64,000 nt of DNA from Cobetia amphilecti (GCF_020217465.1 NZ_CP084115.1:2852001-2916000), one strand, 5' to 3'. Shown: positions 1-8,361, numbered from the stretch's first letter. The notes: generated by a model not told the origin, from the sequence alone. Program-made: numbers and translations.

Positions 1-337
1 AGGCATCGGAGTGCAGCTCGACGGTGGACTCACCATATTCCAGCGAGTAGGTCTCGCTGATGGTCTTGAACGGCAGCTTGCCCTTCTTGCGCACCGGCAC
101 GAAGCTGCAGCCCAGCTCGTAGGCCAGCGGAGCACCGATGATGAAGCCACGCGCATCGATGGCGGCGATGGCGTCGATCTCCATCTCTTGGTAGCGGTGC
201 ACGAAGGAGTCGATCAGCTTGCGGAACGCGGCGGAGTTCTGCAGCACCGGCGTGATGTCACGGAAGTTGACACCTTCCTGGGGCCAGTCCGGCACGGTGC
301 GGATGACAGACTTGATGTAGTCGCTGTAGATGCTCAT
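1..337 (-). CDS. apt: Adenine phosphoribosyltransferase, 3' part cut by window edge
   Basis: Converts adenine and PRPP to AMP in purine salvage, in the cytosol. About 112 N-terminal residues are visible, beginning [19 protein letters not shown] and continuing through [11 protein letters not shown] and [18 protein letters not shown], which are typical of Apt. The PRPP-binding loop with its acidic pair lies beyond the window. The ATG at 337 shares one base with the TAA of the upstream permease (TAATG), so the two genes are translationally coupled. A purine base permease and a salvage enzyme in one operon make functional sense: uptake followed by conversion to nucleotide. The only uncertainty is the missing C-terminal half. 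Confidence 0.93.
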   Translation of the reverse strand, partial: MSIYSDYIKSVIRTVPDWPQEGVNFRDITPVLQNSAAFRKLIDSFVHRYQEMEIDAIAAIDARGFIIGAPLAYELGCSFVPVRKKGKLPFKTISETYSLEYGESTVELHSDA

Positions 338-1638
338 TAGAGGGCTCCGTCGAGGAACAGGTATTTGCAGGCGAACAGGATGGCGAGAATCACCAGCCCC
401 GGGCTCAGATCACGATAACGGCCGGAGAACAGCTTGATCACGGCGTAGCTGATGAAGCCCAGCGCGATCCCGTTGGCAATCGAGTAGGTCAGCGGCATCA
501 CCAGGGTAGCGATCACCACCGGTGCCGCTTCAGTAATGTCGTTCCAGTCGATGCGTGCCAGACCGCCCGTCATCAGGCAGGCGACATACAGCAGCGCACC
601 GGCAGTGGCGAAGGCCGGAATCGAGGTCGCCAGCGGCGACAGGAACAGGCTGACGAGGAACAGGCCGGCAACGACCACGGCCGTCAGGCCGGTACGTCCG
701 CCGGCGGCCACGCCGGTGGCGGATTCGATGTAGCTGGTCACGTTCGAGGTGCCCATGACAGAGCCGACCATGGTGGCGCTGGAGTCGGCCATCAAGGCCC
801 GTCCCAGGCGCGGCAGGTGGCCACGCTCATTGGTCAGGCCAGCCTGCTGGGAGACAGCGATCAGCGTGCCCGAGGTGTCGAACAGATCGACGAACAGGAA
901 GGCGAAGATGATCGACACCATGCCCAGATTGAAGGCGCCGGCGATATCGAGCTCTGCCAATGTCGGCAGCATGCTCGGCGGCATCGAGGCAAAGCCGTGG
1001 AAATCGTTGTTGCCGGTCAAGGTCGCCAGCAGCGTGACGAGCAGTATGCCGATCATCACCGCACCGATCACCTTGCGGTAGGACAGCGCGACGATCAAAA
1101 AGAACGAGAGCAATGCATACATGGCCGCCGGCGAGGACAGATCGCCCAGCGTGACCAGCGTGCCCGGGGCGTCGACGACGATGCCGCTGCCCTGCAGGGC
1201 GATGATCGCCATGAACAGGCCGATGCCCGCGGCGATACCGGTCTTCAGCGAGGCGGGAATGGCATTGATGATCCACTCGCGAATCTTGAAAGCGGACAGC
1301 AGGAAGAAGCTCACCCCGGACAGGAAGACCGCGCCCAGCGCGACCTGCCAGGGCACGCCCATCTGACCGGCGACCGTATAGGTGAAGAAGGCCGTCAGCC
1401 CCATGCCCGGCGCCAGCGCGATCGGGTAGTTGGCGTAGAGCCCCATGACCAGACAGCCGATGGCGGCCGCCAGACAGGTCGCGACGAACACGGCGCCGTG
1501 ATCCATGCCGGTGGAGGCCAGCATCGAGGGAGCCACGAAGATGATATAGGCCATCGCGAGGAAGGAGGTAAATCCTGCGATGACTTCGGTACGCACATTG
1601 GTACCGTGCTCGGAGAGCTTGAAAAGACGTTCCAGCAT
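337..1638 (-). CDS. NCS2-family purine permease (AzgA/PbuG type)
   Basis: Inner-membrane purine base permease, probably proton-coupled, for hypoxanthine, guanine or adenine. The 433-residue protein is almost entirely hydrophobic helices. It carries [16 protein letters not shown] near residues 70-85 and [21 protein letters not shown] near 260-280, both hallmarks of the AzgA/PbuG branch rather than uracil or xanthine permeases. I start at MLERLFKL because it matches the family N-terminus; an upstream in-frame extension of 13 residues is not typical. The gene overlaps apt by one base and is first in that pair. The exact base transported cannot be read from sequence. The 300 bases upstream hold no further gene. 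Confidence 0.9.
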   Translation of the reverse strand: MLERLFKLSEHGTNVRTEVIAGFTSFLAMAYIIFVAPSMLASTGMDHGAVFVATCLAAAIGCLVMGLYANYPIALAPGMGLTAFFTYTVAGQMGVPWQVALGAVFLSGVSFFLLSAFKIREWIINAIPASLKTGIAAGIGLFMAIIALQGSGIVVDAPGTLVTLGDLSSPAAMYALLSFFLIVALSYRKVIGAVMIGILLVTLLATLTGNNDFHGFASMPPSMLPTLAELDIAGAFNLGMVSIIFAFLFVDLFDTSGTLIAVSQQAGLTNERGHLPRLGRALMADSSATMVGSVMGTSNVTSYIESATGVAAGGRTGLTAVVVAGLFLVSLFLSPLATSIPAFATAGALLYVACLMTGGLARIDWNDITEAAPVVIATLVMPLTYSIANGIALGFISYAVIKLFSGRYRDLSPGLVILAILFACKYLFLDGAL

Positions 1639-1938
1639 TGAGGTAGCCCCTATCCTTGAGCAGTGCCTGTCCGGCAAGGCGCAGTGGTCGGTGATTGTCA
1701 GAATCAGCAGATCAAGACGAACTCGCTCGGACAGGTATGCCGCACAGGGCGTCGGATGAAGCTTTTCCCCTGTTCAGCCTGCCTGAACCACGATGCCCCG
1801 CCAGCGGCAGGGCATCGAAAGGCGCAACATGGTACCCAAAGGTCTGCAGCGAATCGAGCATTCCCGGCATATTTCCTGACCAGTCAGACGAGTTCTGGCG
1901 TCATGCCAGTGAGTTGATCCGCTGCAGACCTGCAAGCC

Positions 1939-2550
1939 TCATGCCAGACGGGAGGCCATGACCCGCTCGACGGTCTCGACAATCGCCTGGGTTTGCGGGT
2001 CGACTTCAAGGTTGACCTGATCACCGACGGCGCGCACGCCCATCAGGGTGCGCTCGAGCGTCTCGGGAATCAGATTGACGCAGAAGCGCGTGCCCTGCAC
2101 CTCGCCGATCGTCAAGCTGACACCGTCGAGTCCCACATAGCCCTTGTCGAACAGAAAACGCATCGGCTCGGCCGGCGCCTGGAACCAGATACGCCGATTG
2201 TCGGCAGTGGCCTCGATGGCATCGATGGTCACCATCGCCATCACGTGCCCGGACATCGAGTGCCCGCCGATCTCGTCGCCGAAGCGTGCCGCTCGCTCCA
2301 CGTTCACGACGCTTCCCACCTCGAGTTCGCCCAGATTGGTCAGACGCAGCGTCTCGCGCATCAGGTCAAAGCTGGCCAGTTGACCCTCAAGTGCGGTCAC
2401 GGTCAGACAGCAACCGTTATGGGCCACCGAGGCCCCCAGCTCCAGCCCCGCTTCCAACCCCGCCGGCAACCGGACCTGATGCGTGCGAAAGTCAGTGCGT
2501 TCTTCAATGGCCACCACTTCCGCCATGCCTTGTACGATACCCGTGAACAT
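1939..2550 (-). CDS. ribE: Riboflavin synthase, alpha subunit
   Basis: Dismutates two 6,7-dimethyl-8-ribityllumazine molecules into riboflavin and the pyrimidinedione precursor, the last step of riboflavin synthesis. The 203 residues form two similar lumazine-binding barrels. The N-terminal MFTGIVQGMAEV, HNGCCLTV near residue 45, GGHSMSGHV near 95-103 and the second-repeat GVSLTIG near 138 are all family signatures. The start MFTGIVQG is diagnostic, with AAGGAA 8 bases upstream; the frame extends further up but without support. Length is slightly short of the usual 210-220. The gene stands alone here, apart from other rib genes, and I see no FMN riboswitch (RFN element) in front of it. Confidence 0.95.
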   Translation of the reverse strand: MFTGIVQGMAEVVAIEERTDFRTHQVRLPAGLEAGLELGASVAHNGCCLTVTALEGQLASFDLMRETLRLTNLGELEVGSVVNVERAARFGDEIGGHSMSGHVMAMVTIDAIEATADNRRIWFQAPAEPMRFLFDKGYVGLDGVSLTIGEVQGTRFCVNLIPETLERTLMGVRAVGDQVNLEVDPQTQAIVETVERVMASRLA

Positions 2551-2987
2551 GCGTGATCTTTCCTTGCACTGCTGCTTCTTGCTGTCGAGAAGCCATGAAT
2601 AAGGGACGGCATGCAGCAGCGAGATGACCGGCATGCCCAGCCGAAATCCTAGCATGGTGGACTAGCCGTCGACATGCTGGCGTTGTCTGCCGTGGGAGTG
2701 CGCGGCGTTGCCGCCCTCGCCACCCGTCTCCCGTCTCCCGCCTCTCGCCTCTCGCCTCTCGCCTCTCGCCTCTCGCCACAGACGAGCACGGCTGACACCG
2801 CGAACGCAGAGTAGCCAGAGCGGGCCGCAACTCATCCCCGACTGACCGTCAAGACAGGAAAGCCGTCGCTGGCGATTGAAATCCGCGTCAAGACAAGAAC
2901 CTTGTAAGATATGGCTTACAGAGCGTATCGCCAAATTGCCATATCGAACGACAGTTCGAATAAACGTCCAGCGCAAGACCAAAGTCG
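2551..2987. other. Intergenic region between ribE and the met leader
   Basis: Non-coding as far as I can see. The left part would carry the ribE promoter on the minus strand, but no convincing -35/-10 pair stands out. It contains the heptamer repeat annotated separately. An AT-richer stretch begins at about 2890 and leads into the met leader promoter. Confidence 0.5.
2724..2775. repeat. Heptamer tandem repeat (CCTCTCG x5)
   Basis: Five exact copies of CCTCTCG run from 2741 to 2775. They are preceded by two copies of CCGTCTC (2724-2737). One strand is purely pyrimidine apart from one G per unit. It lies between ribE and the met leader, in no gene I accept. Exact short units of this kind are prone to slippage. 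Confidence 0.9.
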
Positions 2988-3015
2988 TTGACACCCCCAA
3001 GGTGACTGATAGAAT
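2988..3015 (+). promoter_or_regulatory. Sigma-70 promoter of the met leader
   Basis: TTGACA at 2988-2993 and TAGAAT at 3010-3015 are separated by 16 bases, a near-consensus promoter. Transcription would begin at about 3022, just upstream of the structured leader. The same -10 hexamer and spacer length occur in the tRNA-Val promoter of this window. Confidence 0.75.
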
Positions 3016-3030
3016 GCGCCTCAAATCTGT

Positions 3031-3112
3031 TTGGCGCCGATTTGTACCCGGATTGCGGGCGCCCACCACGAGAGCTGGTCTCACGGGGTGCAAGTTCTGC
3101 TAAAAGGGTGTG
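3031..3112 (+). promoter_or_regulatory. SAM-II-like riboswitch aptamer upstream of metNIQ
   Basis: The leader resembles the SAM-II (metA) aptamer. Stem P1 is GGCGCC (3033-3038) with GGCGCC (3058-3063). Its loop carries CGATTTGTACCCGGATTGC, close to the SAM-II loop as I remember it, and a TGCTAAAAGGG block follows at 3099-3108. The pseudoknot can form between TACCC (3045-3049) and GGGTG (3106-3110). Between P1 and the TGCTAAAA block is an extra hairpin (about 3064-3090; GAGA pairs with TCTC inside) that the minimal aptamer lacks, so this would be a long-loop form. Its position before methionine uptake genes fits SAM sensing. The match is from memory of the family and is not a covariance-model score. 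Confidence 0.7.
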
Positions 3113-3124
3113 TCCAGCGTTGAT

Positions 3125-3151
3125 GGCCACCCGTCTTGGGTGGTCTTTTTT
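3125..3151 (+). terminator. Intrinsic terminator of the met riboswitch
   Basis: An 8-bp stem (3125-3132 with 3138-3145, one G-U pair) with a 5-base loop is followed by six T (3146-3151). The CACCC of its left arm can instead pair with the GGGTG of the aptamer pseudoknot. The same aptamer bases therefore take part either in ligand binding or in an antiterminator. Confidence 0.85.
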
Positions 3152-3271
3152 CTCCCCACTGGATCGCTCCCCTCTTCGCTGTCTGCCATGTGCGCAGACG
3201 CCGGCAGAACGTTCTGTCCTCTACAGACCTTCGCCCGCAATCCGGTTGGTGCCTTAACCACTCGGACCCCC
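3152..3271 (+). other. metN 5' untranslated region downstream of the terminator
   Basis: 120 bases between the terminator and metN hold several self-complementary pieces. GTCTGC pairs with GCAGAC at 3181-3199, and CAGAACGTTCTG is a perfect 12-base palindrome. A 13-base stretch at 3233-3245 is exactly complementary to 3048-3060 inside the aptamer. No Shine-Dalgarno sequence of normal strength precedes the metN ATG. Confidence 0.5.
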
Positions 3272-4315
3272 ATGATCACACTCAAGAACGTCTCCAAGAC
3301 TTATGGCAGTGGTGACAAGGCCGTGGTCGCGCTCAAGGATGCCAGCCTCACGGTTCCTCAGGGCGCCATTACCGGTGTCATCGGCCTGTCCGGTGCCGGC
3401 AAGTCGACTCTCATTCGCTGCGTCAATCTGCTCGAACGCCCCACTGCCGGTAGCGTCGTCGTCGATGGCCAGGAACTGACCGAGCTCGACGAGTCCGCCC
3501 TGCGCAGCGCTCGTCACCAGATCGGCATGATCTTCCAGCATTTCAATCTGCTCTCCTCACGCACAGTCTTCGCCAATGTGGCGCTGCCGCTGGAGCTGGC
3601 TGGCATCTCGAAGGACGAGATCAAAAAGCGCGTCGAGCCATTGCTGGAGCTGACCGGCCTGAGCGACAAGGCCGGCCAGTATCCTGCCCAGCTGTCCGGG
3701 GGTCAGAAACAGCGTGTGGCCATCGCCCGCGCGCTGGCCAGCCGCCCCAAGGTGCTGCTGTGTGATGAGGCCACCTCGGCGCTCGACCCGCAGACCACCG
3801 CCTCCATCCTTGAGCTGCTCAAGGACATCAACACCAAGCTGGGCCTGACGATCCTGCTGATCACCCACGAGATGGAAGTGGTCAAGAGCATCTGCGATCA
3901 GGTCGCCCTGATCAGCGGTGGTGAACTGGTGGAAGTGGCTTCGGTGGGCGATTTCTTCACCGCACCGCAGACCCGCCTTGGCCGCGAGTTCCTCAATGAC
4001 TTCCTGGAACTTGAGCCGCCGCGTGCGCTGGTCGAGCGCCTCGAAGCCACGGCCGGCCCGCACACCCACCCGGTGGTGCGCCTGGCCTTCAGCGGCGACG
4101 CCGTCTCCACTCCGCTGATCTCCCGTCTGGCACGTGAATGCCAGGTGGATGTCAGCATCCTGCAGGCCAAGGTGGAATCCATTCAGGACCGCACCCTGGG
4201 CCTGATGATCGCCGAACTGATGGGCGACAGCCGCCAGACCCAGCAAGCGCTCGATTATCTCGAATCCCACGACCTGAAAGTGGAGGTGCTCGGTCATGTC
4301 ACCCGCACTGCTTGA
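3272..4315 (+). CDS. metN: Methionine ABC importer, ATP-binding protein
   Basis: ATPase of the MetNIQ importer, which takes up L- and D-methionine across the inner membrane. The 347 residues start [12 protein letters not shown]. Walker A (GLSGAGKST) is near residues 39-47, the signature [15 protein letters not shown] near 140, and Walker B ([11 protein letters not shown]) near 162-172. After about residue 265 comes the NIL regulatory domain, which lets bound methionine inhibit transport. The frame is open upstream, but this start matches MetN proteins. The metI start lies 20 bases inside the end of this gene, so translation is coupled. Expression is probably governed by the SAM-II-like leader. 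Confidence 0.97.
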   Translation: MITLKNVSKTYGSGDKAVVALKDASLTVPQGAITGVIGLSGAGKSTLIRCVNLLERPTAGSVVVDGQELTELDESALRSARHQIGMIFQHFNLLSSRTVFANVALPLELAGISKDEIKKRVEPLLELTGLSDKAGQYPAQLSGGQKQRVAIARALASRPKVLLCDEATSALDPQTTASILELLKDINTKLGLTILLITHEMEVVKSICDQVALISGGELVEVASVGDFFTAPQTRLGREFLNDFLELEPPRALVERLEATAGPHTHPVVRLAFSGDAVSTPLISRLARECQVDVSILQAKVESIQDRTLGLMIAELMGDSRQTQQALDYLESHDLKVEVLGHVTRTA

Positions 4316-4949
4316 ACTCGTCCTGTCCTCCACCCTCGAGACGCTGTACATGGTCGCGGTGGCAGGTCTGATCTCCGCGGCACTCGGCATTCCACTGGGC
4401 GTGGCACTCTACACCTCGCGCCCCGGCCAGATTCTCGCGCGCCCGGCACTCAACAGCGTGCTGAGCATCATCACCAACATCGGTCGCTCGGTGCCGTTCA
4501 TCATCCTGATGGTGGCGATCATCCCGCTGACGCGCCTGATCGCGGGCAGCTCGATCGGTACCAATGCCGCCATCGTGCCGCTGACCATCGCCTCGATTCC
4601 CTTCGTCGCCCGCCTGATCGAAGGCGCGCTGAATGAAGTCGGTCCGGGGCTGGTCGAGGCCGCACAGGCCATGGGCGCCACGCCGATGCAGATCATCACC
4701 AAGGTGCTGCTGCCAGAAGCACGCGGCGGCATCATCAATGGCCTGACCATCACCGTGGTGACGCTGATCAGCTATTCCGCCATGGCCGGCACCGTCGGTG
4801 GCGGCGGCCTGGGGGATCTGGGCATTCGCTACGGCTACAACCGCTTCGACCCGATGGTGATGCTGGTGACCGTGGTCATCCTCGTCGTCATGGTGCAGGG
4901 CTTCCAGAGCCTGGGCGACCATCTGGTGCGCAAGTCGAACCACAAGTAA
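4296..4949 (+). CDS. metI: Methionine ABC importer, permease
   Basis: Membrane subunit of MetNIQ. At 217 residues it has the family's usual size and about five transmembrane segments. It carries the EAA-type coupling loop near residues 115-140 ([19 protein letters not shown]) and the typical C-terminal [20 protein letters not shown] near 165-185. The gene overlaps metN by 20 bases, and metQ follows after 151 bases. The assignment is unambiguous from order and sequence. Confidence 0.97.
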   Translation: MSPALLELVLSSTLETLYMVAVAGLISAALGIPLGVALYTSRPGQILARPALNSVLSIITNIGRSVPFIILMVAIIPLTRLIAGSSIGTNAAIVPLTIASIPFVARLIEGALNEVGPGLVEAAQAMGATPMQIITKVLLPEARGGIINGLTITVVTLISYSAMAGTVGGGGLGDLGIRYGYNRFDPMVMLVTVVILVVMVQGFQSLGDHLVRKSNHK

Positions 4950-5100
4950 GCGTCGCTCCATGAGCGGTGACTGATCTGGAAGTGGCGTTCGATCTACAAA
5001 TCACACGGCTTTCGGTATCGTGACGACTCATCACAATGAGCCGTCACTCATAACATCCCGCGGACCCCGCCGGTCACGTCGGATCACAAGGAGAACATCG

Positions 5101-5928
5101 ATGCGCAACATGCTGACCACGCTTTCTTCCCCGCTGCGCCTTGCCGGTGCTGCCACCCTGCTCGGCGCCACCCTGCTGGCAGGCTGCGGCAACGACGCGT
5201 CCGACGAGAACACCCTCAAGATGGGCACCGTCGCAGGCCCGGAAACCGAAGTGATGAAGGTCGCGGCCGAGATCGCCAAGGAAAAGTACGACCTGAACGT
5301 CGAGATCACCGAGTTCACCGACTACGTGTCTCCGAACGCCGCGCTGGCCGATGGCTCTCTGGACGCCAACGCCTACCAGCACCAGCCGTACATGGAATCC
5401 ATGGTGCGTGAGCGTGGCTACAAGTTCGCCAGCGCCGGCAAGACCTTCGTGTACCCGATCGGTGCCTACTCCGAGAAGTACGCAGACATCAGCGAACTGC
5501 CGGACGGCGCGACCATCGCCCTGCCGAACGATCCGTCCAACGAAGGCCGCTCCCTGATCCTGATGCACGACCTGGGCATGATCGAGCTGACCGACAAGGG
5601 CAACCTCGAAGCTACGCCGATCGACGTCGCCAAGAACCCGCATGACTACCAGTTCAAGGAAATCGAGGCTGCCCAGCTGCCGCGCATCCTGCCGGACGTC
5701 GACCTGGCCTTCATCAACAACACCTTCGCCCAGCCGGCTGGCTTGAAGCCGGAAGACGCGCTGATCCGTGAAGGCGCCGAGTCTCCGTACGTCAACCTGA
5801 TCGTCGTGCGTCAGGGCGATGAAGACAGCGAGAAGGTGCAGAAGCTGGTCAAGGCCTACCAGACGCCGGAAGTCGAAGCCAAGGCAGAAGAGCTGTTCAA
5901 GGGTGCGGCGGTGCCGGGCTGGAAGTAA
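5101..5928 (+). CDS. metQ: Methionine-binding lipoprotein of the MetNIQ importer
   Basis: Substrate-binding lipoprotein that captures methionine outside the inner membrane and hands it to MetI. The 275-residue precursor has a signal peptide with lipobox LLAG-C at about residue 24. The mature NlpA-family domain includes KMGTVAGPETEVMKVAAEIA, DYVSPNAALADGSLDANAYQHQPY (quoted here only as an NlpA landmark near residue 75) and a C-terminal LFKGAAVPGWK. The start at 5101 has AAGGAG eight bases upstream; an in-frame extension to 5020 would precede the signal peptide and is unlikely. A strong terminator follows, closing the metNIQ transcript. Confidence 0.96.
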   Translation: MRNMLTTLSSPLRLAGAATLLGATLLAGCGNDASDENTLKMGTVAGPETEVMKVAAEIAKEKYDLNVEITEFTDYVSPNAALADGSLDANAYQHQPYMESMVRERGYKFASAGKTFVYPIGAYSEKYADISELPDGATIALPNDPSNEGRSLILMHDLGMIELTDKGNLEATPIDVAKNPHDYQFKEIEAAQLPRILPDVDLAFINNTFAQPAGLKPEDALIREGAESPYVNLIVVRQGDEDSEKVQKLVKAYQTPEVEAKAEELFKGAAVPGWK

Positions 5929-5963
5929 GCCTCACCCCATGTCACTGACAGACGCCTGAACGC

Positions 5964-5991
5964 AAAGCGCCGACCACTGGTCGGCGCTTTT
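5964..5991 (+). terminator. Terminator after metQ
   Basis: AAAGCGCCGACC (5964-5975) pairs perfectly with GGTCGGCGCTTT (5979-5990), a 12-bp stem with a 3-base loop and a T run. It is symmetric enough to act in both directions. Confidence 0.9.
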
Positions 5992-6135
5992 GCATCCGGT
6001 GGATGCACGCATCTCATCACGCCCAGCAGCCGGCGTAGTGCGAGAAGACACACGCGCAGGACACGCTTGAAACAGGCGACCCGCGACCGCATTCTTGCGC
6101 CATCTCGCCACCTTACCTATCCCTCAGGAGCCCTC

Positions 6136-6624
6136 ATGGCCACTCGCCCCGACTATTCACTGCTGGTCCGCCAGCTGGATGCCATCCTCGATACCCGCGA
6201 CTGGCTGACCAATGCCTCCCAGACGGCTGCCTTCGTCAACATGACGGTGGAGAACCTCAACTGGGCAGGCTTCTATGTGCAACGTCAGCCGCAAATCCTG
6301 CACCTGGGGCCGTTCCAGGGTCAGCCGGCTTGCCACCCGATTCCCTTCACCAAGGGCGTGTGTGGCGCCGCCGCTACCGAGCGCACCACCCAGCGCGTCG
6401 CGGACGTACACGCCTTCCCGGGCCATATCGCCTGTGACGCCGCCTCGCGCAGCGAGCTGGTCATCCCGGTGCTCATCGAGCAGGACGGCCAGCAAGTGCT
6501 GTGGGGTGTGCTGGACCTGGACAGCCCGAGCCCCGAGCGCTTCGACGAAGAGGACCAGGCCGGCATCGAGCGCCTGGTCGAGATCTTCATCGCCTCCAGC
6601 GACTTCGACAGCGTTCCTGCCTGA
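6136..6624 (+). CDS. msrC: Free methionine-(R)-sulfoxide reductase, GAF domain
   Basis: Reduces free L-methionine-(R)-sulfoxide to methionine. The 162-residue protein is a single GAF domain of the YebR/fRMsr type. The characteristic cysteines are present: ACHPIPFTKGVCGAA near residues 67-81 and GHIACDAASRSELV near 98-111. VLDLDSP near 132 completes the signature. The start is set by CAGGAG five bases before ATG at 6136; 23 extra upstream codons have no support. It follows the methionine importer, although a terminator separates them. This pairs methionine uptake with repair of oxidised methionine. Confidence 0.9.
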   Translation: MATRPDYSLLVRQLDAILDTRDWLTNASQTAAFVNMTVENLNWAGFYVQRQPQILHLGPFQGQPACHPIPFTKGVCGAAATERTTQRVADVHAFPGHIACDAASRSELVIPVLIEQDGQQVLWGVLDLDSPSPERFDEEDQAGIERLVEIFIASSDFDSVPA

Positions 6625-6788
6625 CAAACTGAGCGCCCGCCTGACAGGCAGCCTGAATGTCAGCATCACGCTCTGCCGCCCGCCGCGCCACTCGCACGGC
6701 GGGCGGTTTGCGTTGTGGCCTGTCAGGCCTTGCACAGCCCCGTACGAGATGACAGGTTAAGAGCTCTCGCCCCCGACAGGAGCCAAAC

Positions 6789-7826
6789 ATGTCATCCCGG
6801 TCGCCATCTCATCCCTCGTCGCGCTCTACATCGCCCTCCACTTCGCCCTCCACCCAAGATTCGCCGCCCCCACATGCGGAGGCCTCGCTGCACAATCACG
6901 ACGACGCGCATGCCGGCCTTGAGCGGGTCATCAAGCATCTCGAGCGTATCAAGGCCTTCACGGCGCGCACCGGCAATGACCTCGGTGCCAAGCGCACCCT
7001 GCTTGAGGCTTACTTCGCCGCCGACGCCAGCATTCTCGACACCGGCGTGACACCGCGCCTCGCGATGGTGCCGGGTGGCGAGGGAGAGCGTGTCTGTGAG
7101 GTATTGCCGGCACCCGATGACGCACCAGCGCGCCCGCGTCGCCTGCTGTATGTGCATGGTGGCAGCTGGATCGCAGGCTCGCCTGCCGGCCATCGTCCTC
7201 TGGCAAGCCGTCTGGGGCGAGCGGCACGCGCCGAGACCTACACGCTGGATTATCGCCTCGCACCAGAGGCCGCCTTCCCGGCCGGCCTGCAGGACGTGCT
7301 GGCCGCGTGGCGCTGGCTGTGTGACGAATACCCGCAGGACCACCTGCTGCTGGCCGGTGACAGCGCGGGCGGCAACCTCACGTTGGCGGCCCTGAATGCG
7401 CTCAAGAGCGCAGGCGAGCGGCTGCCGGATGCGGTGATCGCCTTCTCGCCCGCCACGGACCTCAGCTGGGGCAGCGCCTCGCTGTCGCGCAAGGCCGAGG
7501 TGGACCCGATTCTCGACCCCAACCTGCTGCCCTTCGTGAGCATGGCCTATGTGCAGGACGGCACCGACATGAGCGATCCGCGCATCTCGCCGCTGGAGGA
7601 AAATCTGTTTGACCTACCACCGATGCTGATCCAGTGCGGCGAGGCGGAGATCCTGCTCGATGATAGCCGTCGCTACACCACTCAGGCGCAGGACTGTGGC
7701 TCGCCCGTCACATTGAGCCTGTGGCCGGACATGCCACATGTGTTCGTCGGCTTCGCCCCGCTGCTGAGCGCTGCCAATGCCGCCCTCAAGGAAGCACGCG
7801 AATTCCTCGACACTACGCTTGCCTGA
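6789..7826 (+). CDS. Alpha/beta hydrolase, hormone-sensitive-lipase-type esterase
   Basis: Predicted carboxylesterase of the HSL family (alpha/beta hydrolase fold 3), 345 residues. The oxyanion-hole motif HGGSW is near residue 125 and the nucleophile elbow GDSAGG near 190. The acid is probably the Asp in EILLDDS near 290, and the histidine is in MPHVF near 318. The first 35 residues are a Ser/Pro/Thr-rich, His-rich leader with no family counterpart, probably disordered. AGGAG lies six bases before the ATG at 6789. No signal peptide is apparent, so it should be cytosolic. Substrate unknown. Confidence 0.88.
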   Translation: MSSRSPSHPSSRSTSPSTSPSTQDSPPPHAEASLHNHDDAHAGLERVIKHLERIKAFTARTGNDLGAKRTLLEAYFAADASILDTGVTPRLAMVPGGEGERVCEVLPAPDDAPARPRRLLYVHGGSWIAGSPAGHRPLASRLGRAARAETYTLDYRLAPEAAFPAGLQDVLAAWRWLCDEYPQDHLLLAGDSAGGNLTLAALNALKSAGERLPDAVIAFSPATDLSWGSASLSRKAEVDPILDPNLLPFVSMAYVQDGTDMSDPRISPLEENLFDLPPMLIQCGEAEILLDDSRRYTTQAQDCGSPVTLSLWPDMPHVFVGFAPLLSAANAALKEAREFLDTTLA

Positions 7827-7912
7827 GCGGCGCCTCTCTCGCCAGATGACACGCACCGGTCACACGGCTGTAACACACCAATCCCGCAGCAGATTTTCAT
7901 GACACGCACACG

Positions 7913-7943
7913 AAAACGCCCGACTCGATGAGCCGGGCGTTTT
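7913..7943 (-). terminator. Terminator of the tRNA-Val cluster
   Basis: AAAACGCCCGACTC (7913-7926) pairs with GAGCCGGGCGTTTT (7930-7943) with one wobble; the T run faces the minus strand after the last tRNA. The stem is symmetric, so it can also stop transcripts from the esterase gene. Confidence 0.85.
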
Positions 7944-7951
7944 CTGGAATC

Positions 7952-8028
7952 TGGTAGGACCAGGCGGATTTGAACCGCCGACCTCCACGATGTCAACGTG
8001 GCGCTCTAACCAACTGAGCTATGGTCCT
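7952..8028 (-). tRNA. tRNA-Val (GAC), copy 3 of the transcript
   Basis: 77 bases with encoded CCA at 7952-7954. The acceptor pairs AGGACCA with TGGTCCT, and the anticodon arm is CCACG-TTGACAT-CGTGG with anticodon GAC (valine). The T arm GGCGG-TTCAAAT-CCGCC is standard. It is identical to the next two copies. Confidence 0.98.
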
Positions 8029-8078
8029 GAAGTGTGACAGATGACACAGGAACACTTGAAACATACCGTGGAACCGCT

Positions 8079-8155
8079 TGGTAGGACCAGGCGGATTTGA
8101 ACCGCCGACCTCCACGATGTCAACGTGGCGCTCTAACCAACTGAGCTATGGTCCT
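8079..8155 (-). tRNA. tRNA-Val (GAC), copy 2
   Basis: Identical in sequence to the copies on either side, with encoded CCA at 8079-8081 and anticodon GAC. It is separated from copy 3 by 50 bases and from copy 1 by 37 bases. The spacers are unrelated, so the duplicated unit is the tRNA itself. Confidence 0.98.
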
Positions 8156-8192
8156 GAATCAAGTGGCGTGATGTTGCCATCAGTGCCGATGC

Positions 8193-8269
8193 TGGTAGGA
8201 CCAGGCGGATTTGAACCGCCGACCTCCACGATGTCAACGTGGCGCTCTAACCAACTGAGCTATGGTCCT
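8193..8269 (-). tRNA. tRNA-Val (GAC), copy 1, promoter-proximal
   Basis: First tRNA of the cluster on the minus strand, identical to the other two, anticodon GAC, CCA encoded at 8193-8195. The promoter at 8334-8361 lies about 65 bases upstream. Confidence 0.98.
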
Positions 8270-8333
8270 ATGTCAGCATGCTGAAATGCGAAGCAGTGTG
8301 ATGCGAAGTGCTTTGCCCTGTCAGCGAGGACGT

Positions 8334-8361
8334 ATTCTACGCAACTCCCGTTTTGATGCAA
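8334..8361 (-). promoter_or_regulatory. Promoter of the tRNA-Val operon
   Basis: On the minus strand, TTGCAT (8356-8361) and TAGAAT (8334-8339) are 16 bases apart, with an A/T-rich stretch just upstream (8370-8385). Spacer length and -10 hexamer equal those of the met leader promoter. The remainder of this gap, to 8598, holds no gene, only the decamer repeat noted separately. Confidence 0.75.

Noticed and set aside
817-1641. Long plus-strand frame opposite the purine permease
   Set aside because: Shadow of a conserved membrane protein; His/Arg/Asp/Gln-rich with no family features.
2551-2700. Possible FMN riboswitch before ribE
   Set aside because: None of the conserved RFN element strings could be found; the gap is short and rich in simple repeats.
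3238-3272. tRNA-like piece on the minus strand (GGTCCGAGTGGTTAAGGC)
   Set aside because: It resembles the D-arm of a serine tRNA, but no anticodon, variable or T arm follows.
8078-8284. Frame with repeated GPGGFEPPTSTMSTWRSNQL across the tRNA genes
   Set aside because: It is the antisense translation of two tRNA-Val copies, a well-known spurious protein pattern.
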